From: Ruminococcaceae bacterium UBA3329
Lineage (GTDB): Bacteria; Bacillota; Clostridia; Oscillospirales; Acutalibacteraceae
Assembly (NCBI GenBank): GCA_002361875.1
Contig: DERX01000032.1
Coordinates: forward strand, 1 to 18,987
Reading direction: 5' to 3'
Length of the DNA: 18,987 bases
The position numbers were made by a program, and so were the translations under genes. Positions 14,001 through 18,987 of the stretch are shown in pieces; positions within the stretch are counted from its first letter, which is position 1, and the number at the start of each line of letters is the position of its first letter. The notes under the pieces are model-generated. The model was not told the origin of the DNA and made no database searches. It saw only the letters and a program-made list of their open reading frames with translations.

Positions 14001-15269
14001 TTATTCTCCTTTAATCTTTTTCCAGTATTCCCTTGATGCGGATTCGGTTTTGTTTTCGCCGAAGGTGTAGTATTTTTTGTCCTTTATTGCGTCGGGGAGA
14101 TATTGTTGACTTACCCAGCGGTTCGGGTAATCGTGGGGATATTTATAAAACTGACCCGGGGTTGCGTTATCTTCACCGTCAAAATGCTTGTTTTGGAGCG
14201 TTCTCGGGATTCTGCCGTAATTTCCCGAACGAACATCTTCGAGTGCGCAGTCAAGAGCCAAATGCGCTGTGTTGCTTTTGGGACTTGTGGCAACTAAAAC
14301 AACAGCGTCGCCGAGCGGTATTCTCGCCTCGGGCATTCCGACTTGGAGCGCAATGTCGCAGGCACTTTTAACAATCGGAATTATGTTCGGATAAGCAAGC
14401 CCCACATCCTCGCAGGCGCAAACCAAAAGTCTGCGGATTGCCGATGGCATATCGCCCGCCTCCAAAAGCCGTGCAAGGTAATGGAGTGCGGCGTCAGGGT
14501 CGCTCCCTCGCATTGATTTTTGAAATGCGGATAAAATATCATAATGCTCGTCGCCGAATTTGTCATAACGGAAGGTGTTTTTCGCCGTAAGACTGCCTAT
14601 TTGCTCAAGTGTTATGTTCCTTTCGCCGTTTTTGTCGGGCTTTGCGGCGAGAACCGAAAGCTCTGTAAAATTAAGAGCCTTTCTCACATCTCCGCCCGAG
14701 GCGGCGGCAATATGCTCGGGAACGCTTTCCTCAAATGTGATTTTAGCTCCGAGCTCTTCTTCCAAAAACTTAAATCCGCGGATAACGGCGGGTACAACAT
14801 CGGCCGGCTCAACCGATTTAAATTCAAACACCGTACAGCGTGAAAGCACGGCGCTGTATATGTAAAAATACGGATTTTCGGTTGTGGACGCAATAAGCGT
14901 GATTTTACCGCTCTCAATATATTCAAGAAGCGACTGCTGTTGACGCTTGTTAAAATACTGAATCTCGTCAAGATAAAGCAAAATTCCGTTTGGGGCGGCG
15001 AAGGTGTCAAGCTCGCTGACAATATCGCGTATATCAGCCGTCGAAGCGTTTGTGCCGTTAAGGTGATGCAGTTTTTTGTCGGTCATTTTGGCAATAATAC
15101 GTGCAAGCGTTGTTTTGCCCGTGCCCGACGGACCGTAAAAAATAAGATTGGGGCAAATGCCGCTCTCAATTATGTTGCGCAGGGGCATACCCTCGCCGAG
15201 CAAATGCTTTTGACCGACAATATCTTCAATTTTCTGTGGGCGGAGCCTGTCCGCAAGCGGTGTTGCCAT
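14001..15269 (-). CDS. rarA: Replication-associated recombination protein RarA/MgsA
   Basis: A 422-residue AAA+ ATPase of the RarA/MgsA/WRNIP1 family, acting at stalled or broken replication forks with SSB and the replisome. Walker A 'GPSGTGKT' (46-53), Walker B 'LLYLDE' (97-102) followed by 'IQYFNKRQQQSLL', sensor 1 'LIASTTENP' (125-133) and an arginine-finger 'LSRC' near 144. The C-terminal tetramerisation part contains 'SMRGSDPDAALHYLARLL', 'RRLLVCACEDVGLA' and the closing 'FYKYPHDYPNRWVSQQYLPD', all hallmark segments. Full length; AAGGAGAT before the ATG. It stands 11 nt after the HAD gene and 5 nt before the dCMP deaminase gene. Confidence 0.95.
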   Translation of the reverse strand: MATPLADRLRPQKIEDIVGQKHLLGEGMPLRNIIESGICPNLIFYGPSGTGKTTLARIIAKMTDKKLHHLNGTNASTADIRDIVSELDTFAAPNGILLYLDEIQYFNKRQQQSLLEYIESGKITLIASTTENPYFYIYSAVLSRCTVFEFKSVEPADVVPAVIRGFKFLEEELGAKITFEESVPEHIAAASGGDVRKALNFTELSVLAAKPDKNGERNITLEQIGSLTAKNTFRYDKFGDEHYDILSAFQKSMRGSDPDAALHYLARLLEAGDMPSAIRRLLVCACEDVGLAYPNIIPIVKSACDIALQVGMPEARIPLGDAVVLVATSPKSNTAHLALDCALEDVRSGNYGRIPRTLQNKHFDGEDNATPGQFYKYPHDYPNRWVSQQYLPDAIKDKKYYTFGENKTESASREYWKKIKGE

Positions 15270-15280
15270 ATCCTATCTCC

Positions 15281-15928
15281 TTATTTCAAAATATCAAAAA
15301 TATCGCAGGGCTTTTCTATTATATATTCTGCCTTATATTCTTCAAATTCGGGTCTGTCGCCGAAGCCGAAAAGCACCGCACAGCAGGGAATACCTGCCTC
15401 GTGCGCACCCTGAATGTCAAAAAGCCTGTCGCCGACCATAAGGGTGTTGTCTGTATTTCCGCCGAGAGATGCCATTGCATTTTTAATAACTAATGTTTTG
15501 CTCTCTTTAATATTGTCAAACTGCGTTCCGCCGATAAAACTGAAATATTTTTTTATATCACGCTGTGTGCAAATATCGTCAATAAATTTAATCGGCTTTG
15601 AGGACGCCGTGCCGAGAATGTACCCCTCGTTTTGAAGCCTTTCGAGCATTTCGGGGATGCCGTCATAAACACGGTTTTCAAGGTAACCCTTTACCTTGTA
15701 GCGTTCGCGGTATTTGTCCGTCATTTCGTAAGCGTGCTCTGTGGAAAATCCGCAAAAATTTGTAAAGCTGTAATGAAGAGGAGGACCGATAAATTTTCTT
15801 AAAAGCTCTTCGCTCGGCGTGCCGTGACCCATTTTCTCAAATGCATAGGTAAGGCTTTTAAAAATTCCCTCTGACGAGTCAACGAGCGTGCCGTCAAAAT
15901 CGAATAAAATATATTTGAATTTACTCAT
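15281..15928 (-). CDS. HAD-family phosphatase (phosphoglycolate phosphatase-like)
   Basis: A 215-residue HAD subfamily IA hydrolase, cytoplasmic. Motif I 'FDFDGTLVD' gives nucleophile Asp10 and Asp12; a helical C1 cap covers about 16-80; motif II is 'GTASSK' (106-111), motif III lies at Lys144/Lys149, and motif IV is 'MVGDRLFDIQGA' with Asp167 and Asp171. This set is that of Gph/PpaX/5'-nucleotidase-like enzymes, whose substrate cannot be told from sequence; phosphoglycolate, pyrophosphate and nucleoside monophosphates are all known for relatives. The neighbours acting on dNMPs make a nucleotide substrate worth considering. Overlaps the epimerase gene by 8 bp. Confidence 0.85.
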   Translation of the reverse strand: MSKFKYILFDFDGTLVDSSEGIFKSLTYAFEKMGHGTPSEELLRKFIGPPLHYSFTNFCGFSTEHAYEMTDKYRERYKVKGYLENRVYDGIPEMLERLQNEGYILGTASSKPIKFIDDICTQRDIKKYFSFIGGTQFDNIKESKTLVIKNAMASLGGNTDNTLMVGDRLFDIQGAHEAGIPCCAVLFGFGDRPEFEEYKAEYIIEKPCDIFDILK

Positions 15929-16769
15929 AAATTACAATTTCATACTCCTTTTTAAACTCTTCATTGGCGACAAGTCGGTTTCCCCATTCGCGTTTAGTCA
16001 AATCGCAGTCAAAATCTGCCCCGTCGGCTCTGCCGTACCACGGCTCAATGCACACAAAAGGCGCATTTTTCTTGACGGGTGACCAAATGCCGAAAAGCGG
16101 TGCAGTGAAATTGACTGTGACAAAATCTTTTTCGCCGTCTGAAAGAGTAACGCTTGTAACGCCGCTGTTCTCGATTATAAGCGCATCACGGTCAAAAATG
16201 CTGTCTGTTAAGACAAAGCGGCTCTCTACCGGGTACTTTTCGGGCAGATAAAGCCCGTCGGAGTTTAGAACAGAATACTCTAAATTTTCCTTATTCATTG
16301 ACAGAACGGTTTTGTTTTTTTCACAGTTAAATGCAGGGTGCGCGCCTATTGAAAAGTAAATTTCGGTGTCATTTGTGTTCGTGACGCTCCATTTTACGCG
16401 GATTTTATTTTCATTCAATTCAAATGAACAGACAAGGCGGAATTTGAACGGATAATTTTTGAGCGTATCTTCATTTTCCGTAAGCTCAAACGAAAGTGAT
16501 TTTTCCGTTTTGTTTATGAGAGTAAAATCACAGTCCCTTGCAAAGCCGTGTTGAGGAAGCGAATATTCATTACCACCGTAAACGGATTTAAGGTTCTTGT
16601 ATTTGCCCACAACAGGGAAAAGCACGGGACTTCGCCTGCCCCAGTATTTACTGTCGCCCTGCCAAAGGTATTCACGCCCGCTTTTAACGCCGAGAATTGA
16701 CGAAAGCTCTGCGCCGTGCTCGTTTATTTGAATTTTTAAAATATCGTTTTTTAGTGTTTGCATACTCAT
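15921..16769 (-). CDS. Aldose 1-epimerase family protein, LacX type
   Basis: A 282-residue cytoplasmic galactose-mutarotase-fold protein that probably interconverts anomers of a free hexose or sugar phosphate. LacX-type marks: 'EYLWQGD' (33-39), 'SPVLFP' (47-52), 'QHGFAR' (73-78), 'GAHPAF' (142-147, with the catalytic-type His144) and 'CIEPWYG' with the Glu expected as general base. The first ATG of M-S-M is preferred because AGGAG lies 10 nt upstream. First gene of the operon that continues through yfbR. The link between a sugar epimerase and nucleotide genes is probably only positional. Confidence 0.85.
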   Translation of the reverse strand: MSMQTLKNDILKIQINEHGAELSSILGVKSGREYLWQGDSKYWGRRSPVLFPVVGKYKNLKSVYGGNEYSLPQHGFARDCDFTLINKTEKSLSFELTENEDTLKNYPFKFRLVCSFELNENKIRVKWSVTNTNDTEIYFSIGAHPAFNCEKNKTVLSMNKENLEYSVLNSDGLYLPEKYPVESRFVLTDSIFDRDALIIENSGVTSVTLSDGEKDFVTVNFTAPLFGIWSPVKKNAPFVCIEPWYGRADGADFDCDLTKREWGNRLVANEEFKKEYEIVIYE

Positions 16770-16798
16770 ATTTATTTTTCTCCTGAAATAGTGATATA

Positions 16799-16827
16799 AT
16801 TATACAATATTAAATAAATTTATTCAA
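16799..16827 (-). promoter_or_regulatory. Sigma-A-type promoter of the epimerase-HAD-rarA-dCMP deaminase-yfbR operon
   Basis: Minus strand: -35 TTGAAT (16827-16822), 17-bp spacer, consensus -10 TATAAT (16804-16799), start near 16792, about 22 nt before the ATG at 16769. Confidence 0.7.
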
Positions 16828-16835
16828 TAAGTTTA

Positions 16836-16849
16836 CAAACATTTGTTTG
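16836..16849. promoter_or_regulatory. Inverted repeat upstream of the epimerase operon promoter
   Basis: CAAACA-TT-TGTTTG, a perfect 6+2+6 palindrome centred about 50 bp upstream of the predicted transcription start, in the gap between the divergent epimerase and sigma-factor genes. Its position would suit an activator or shared regulator. Unproven. Confidence 0.35.
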
Positions 16850-16953
16850 CTGATTTTTTTGAATTTAAGGTTCAGTTTACGGTGATTTTTACGGATAATA
16901 GATAGAATATGAGGAATAAGCATATTCGAAATGAAATTTAGGAGGTGAAGGGT

Positions 16954-17466
16954 GTGCCAACATTAGAAAAAGAGGCTGATAACACAGGCAACCGAGATTT
17001 ATTTATGCAACTTTATGAGCGCTATAATAAATTGGTATATTCTTTGGCATATTCAAAATTAAGAAATCAGGATTTGGCAGAGGAATGTGTTCAGGACACA
17101 TTTTTAATTGCCCACAAAAAGATTGATTTGTTTGAAAATATGGATGAAAATTACCGAAGAAATCTTATTTGCACAATAGCAAGGGGAAAAGCCGTTGACA
17201 GCATAAGACGGGAAAATATATATGAACTGAGTGCCGAGCCGACAGATTTTGATATATCTTTCTTCGACCCTTTCCGAAGTATAGATTTGTCAGAACAAAT
17301 AGGGCGGCTGGGCGACAGAGAACAGACTTATATTTCTTTGAAATTTGTCAACGGTTTTTCCAATGTGGAAATTGCAAAAATGTATAAGAAATCAGCTTCA
17401 TATATCGGCAGAGTTATAAACGGCGCACTGTTAAAAATGAAAAAAGAACTGGAGGAAGAACAATGA
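16954..17466 (+). CDS. ECF-type RNA polymerase sigma factor
   Basis: A 170-residue sigma-70-family factor of the extracytoplasmic-function type. I choose the GTG at 16954 because AGGAGG ends 8 nt before it; an in-frame GTG at 16945 is part of the ribosome site itself. Sigma-2 covers about 12-83 ('LFMQLYERYNKLVYSLAYSKL', '..EECVQDTFLIAHKK', '..IARGKAVDSIRRE') and sigma-4 about 105-165 ('LGDREQTYISLKFVNGFSNVEIAKMYKKS' with its helix-turn-helix). No extra domain. It overlaps the next gene by 4 bp (ATGA), the standard coupling of a sigma factor to its anti-sigma factor. A likely weak promoter upstream is TTCAGT (16871-16876), 17 bp, GATAAT (16894-16899). Confidence 0.9.
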   Translation: MPTLEKEADNTGNRDLFMQLYERYNKLVYSLAYSKLRNQDLAEECVQDTFLIAHKKIDLFENMDENYRRNLICTIARGKAVDSIRRENIYELSAEPTDFDISFFDPFRSIDLSEQIGRLGDREQTYISLKFVNGFSNVEIAKMYKKSASYIGRVINGALLKMKKELEEEQ

Positions 17467-18311
17467 ATGAAATGAATAATTTTGAAAAGGCTTGCTTTGA
17501 CGCTTGCGAAAATTTTGTAAACAGCATTGAAATAATCGAGGAACCGATTTATTCAACAAAGCATATTAAAAAAATGAATTCAATAACAAACGGAATAAGG
17601 GTGGGAAAAGTTTATTTCAACAGAAAAACAGCAATGATTTTGGTTGCCTGTATTTTGATTCTGACAATGAATATTGTTGCATTTGCCTATATAGGCTCGC
17701 AATCAAAAAATAAATCAAAGGATTTGGTTTTTTACAGTCAAAATCCTATCAAAATCGGGGAATTTGTGAGCGGGTCTAGTATTCGTGTCCGTGTATCGGG
17801 AGCTTCTGATTATAAGAGTAAGATGGCTATTAAAGATTTAGAATACGGATATATTCCCGAAAACTACAATGAGGTTTTTCTGTATAATGAAGAACAGCAA
17901 AAGCATTTGTGGACAAATGTTAATGGGGAATATACGTATTATCGACGGGAATTTGAAAAAAACGAAAACGGTAAAACGACCAAAATATTTATAGATAAGG
18001 TGATTGAATCAAACGGAATGAATGTAGAAGACAGCGTAATTTATATTGATGACGATAAAACTTCCGAAGAAATAAAAGACGCCGTATTGAATAATGACGG
18101 TATTGAAGCAGTGTCGCCAGATTTACAGGAATTCATGAAAAGGGTAACCGATTTTGAAGAAAACGGCATACATTATTATTTCGTATCTTCTGAAAATGAT
18201 GACTGCGCAGGCGGAGAGCTCTTTTGGAATTATGACGGTTATCTTTATACTTTAACGGGTTATGACTTGCCACTCGAAGAATTAACAAAAATAGCAAAAG
18301 ATGTAAAATAA
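17463..18311 (+). CDS. Membrane anti-sigma factor with DUF4367 domain
   Basis: A 282-residue single-pass membrane protein. Residues 1-56 are cytoplasmic and would hold the coupled sigma factor; a TM segment covers about 57-77; the rest is outside. The C-terminal ~65 residues ('GIHYYFVSSENDD..GGELFWNYDGYLYTLTGYDLPLEELTKIAKDV') fit the DUF4367 domain, which is common at the end of clostridial anti-sigma and sporulation-linked membrane proteins. No zinc-type HxxxCxxC anti-sigma motif is present. The outer domain presumably senses the envelope, and the signal is unknown. GGAGGAAG before the ATG; translational coupling to the sigma gene. Confidence 0.8.
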   Translation: MNEMNNFEKACFDACENFVNSIEIIEEPIYSTKHIKKMNSITNGIRVGKVYFNRKTAMILVACILILTMNIVAFAYIGSQSKNKSKDLVFYSQNPIKIGEFVSGSSIRVRVSGASDYKSKMAIKDLEYGYIPENYNEVFLYNEEQQKHLWTNVNGEYTYYRREFEKNENGKTTKIFIDKVIESNGMNVEDSVIYIDDDKTSEEIKDAVLNNDGIEAVSPDLQEFMKRVTDFEENGIHYYFVSSENDDCAGGELFWNYDGYLYTLTGYDLPLEELTKIAKDVK

Positions 18312-18397
18312 ATTGTTTTTTTGGTTCATTTTCCCTTTTATGATACGGATTATGTATGTAAGCAAATGTCCAAGAAATATAAAAAAGGGGAATTATT

Positions 18398-18649
18398 ATA
18401 AATTCGGCTAAAACAGTCAGACCTATTGATGCCAACGGAAGAATTGTTCTTCCTAAAAATCTGATAACCGATATTCTAAAAGCAAATGCAGAGGAACATG
18501 TTTTTGTTCAAATAAGCTATACTGAAGATTCGATTATCATAAAACGGTATCAGGATACTTGTTCATTTTGTAACTGTTGTGATGAATTAAAGGAGTATAA
18601 GGGAATAAAAATTTGTGCCGACTGCATTAAAAAAATCAGTAAAATATAA
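18398..18649 (+). CDS. AbrB/MazE-type regulator with C-terminal zinc ribbon, non-canonical start
   Basis: An 83-residue DNA-binding protein. Residues 2-50 form an AbrB-type swapped-hairpin domain ('TVRPIDANGRIVLPKNL', then 'VFVQISYTEDSIIIKRY'); residues 55-80 form a four-cysteine ribbon with CSFC and CADC separated by a loop 'DELKEYKGIKI'. This is the build of the clostridial AbrB-like transition-state regulators. The frame has no ATG, GTG or TTG between the in-frame TAA at 18380 and the stop. The best start is ATA at 18398, 7 nt after AAAAGGGG and exactly where Met stands in homologues; ATT at 18395 is an alternative. It may be a rare-start gene or one silenced by a G-to-A change. Confidence 0.75.
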   Translation: MNSAKTVRPIDANGRIVLPKNLITDILKANAEEHVFVQISYTEDSIIIKRYQDTCSFCNCCDELKEYKGIKICADCIKKISKI

Positions 18650-18667
18650 TATTAAAATTATCTTTTC

Positions 18668-18704
18668 ACACAGGGGTATGTTTTTCATACCCTTGTGTAT
18701 TTTT
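18668..18704 (+). terminator. Intrinsic terminator after the AbrB-type gene
   Basis: A 13-bp stem ACACAGGGGTATG / CATACCCTTGTGT with one G-T wobble and a TTTTT loop (18668-18698), followed by ATTTTT. Confidence 0.9.
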
Positions 18705-18759
18705 GATTTAAAAATCAGAATAATAATTGAATATCACTTTTGTGTTTCGTTATTTTGAT

Positions 18760-18839
18760 GTCATTCTGAGCGAAGCGAAGAATCTCAACTAACGGCACAA
18801 GCTCAATCCAATGAGATACTTCACTGCGTTTAGGATGAC
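18760..18839. repeat. Palindromic intergenic repeat (GTCATTCTGAGCGAAGCGAAGA type)
   Basis: Two 28-nt arms (18760-18787 and 18812-18839) are inverted copies with 22 of 28 matching positions around a 24-nt centre. The left arm is the GTCATTCTGAGCGAAGCGAAG motif, part of a palindromic repeat I know from intergenic regions of many bacteria. Non-coding, MITE/REP-like. Confidence 0.7.
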
Positions 18840-18849
18840 CGTGTTTTGT

Positions 18850-18880
18850 AGGGTGTGCCGACTACGGCGTACCTTATTTT
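18850..18880 (+). repeat. Second palindromic repeat, terminator-like
   Basis: An 11-bp stem, AGGGTGTGCCG / CGGCGTACCTT with three G-T wobbles and loop ACTA (18850-18875), followed by ATTTTTTC. It directly follows the first repeat and may belong to the same composite element or act as a backup terminator. Confidence 0.5.
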
Positions 18881-18941
18881 TTCAGATTTCAATTATTCTA
18901 CCTCTATTGCGGACACCCGCAACCCCAAGGAGAAGCCAAAA

Positions 18942-18987
18942 AAGCCTTCCCCTTTTTTGAGGGGAAGGGGGACCGCCTTGGCGGTGG
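18942..18987. repeat. Third palindromic repeat, cut by the window end
   Basis: Hairpin CCTTCCCCT / AGGGGAAGG with loop TTTTTG (18945-18968), then ACCGCC-TT-GGCGGT (18972-18985). The 'AAGCCTTCCCC..GGGGAAGG' start is typical of a short interspersed repeat common in clostridial genomes. It continues past the window. Confidence 0.65.

Noticed and set aside
14575..14865. Long plus-strand frame opposite rarA
   Set aside because: Antisense shadow of an intact AAA+ coding region, without start signals or a protein-like sequence.

Overview
The window looks like chromosomal DNA of a low-to-moderate-GC Gram-positive anaerobe of class Clostridia, most like Oscillospiraceae/Ruminococcaceae. This is an inference from gene content and style, not a database match. 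The pointers are two lipoproteins with lipoboxes, a sortase beside an LPXTG-like substrate, an AbrB-type regulator with a C-terminal zinc ribbon, an ECF sigma/DUF4367 anti-sigma pair, strong GGAGG ribosome binding sites, and short palindromic intergenic repeats of a kind common in gut clostridia.

Left part (1-5640): a minus-strand block. A cytoplasmic GH13 neopullulanase/cyclomaltodextrinase-type amylase has its own promoter and a hairpin at the very 5' end of its mRNA. It is followed by a separately promoted surface lipoprotein (five VTD..NGEPVT repeats plus a seven-repeat beta-propeller), a six-TM YjdF/DUF2238-like membrane protein and a PrsA/SurA-like lipoprotein.

5527-7850: a compact plus-strand operon with promoter and terminator. 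It encodes a small secreted protein ending in an ITKTG sorting signal, its overlapping class D-like sortase, and a four-TM membrane protein of unknown function. I read it as a dedicated one-substrate surface-display unit and consider it the best candidate for an undescribed small system.

7849-12195: an uncharacterised cytoplasmic protein on the minus strand, divergent from a housekeeping operon of ddl (D-Ala-D-Ala ligase), a YwiB/DUF1934 protein and argS, closed by a clear terminator.

12233-12893: a disturbed region. It holds the C-terminal remnant of an alpha/beta hydrolase, an exact 16-bp copy of the 3' end of tRNA-Gly(CCC), a highly folded repeat-like segment (nested hairpin plus three-way junction), and then the intact tRNA-Gly with promoter and terminator. 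It has the look of a relic of insertion at a tRNA 3' end.

12906-16827: a five-gene minus-strand operon: LacX-type aldose 1-epimerase, HAD phosphatase, RarA, dCMP deaminase and YfbR 5'-deoxynucleotidase. The last three link replication-fork maintenance with deoxynucleotide pool control.

16954-18987: an ECF sigma factor translationally coupled to its membrane anti-sigma factor, then an AbrB/zinc-ribbon regulator that has no ATG, GTG or TTG start codon at all, a terminator, and a cluster of three palindromic intergenic repeats running off the end of the window.
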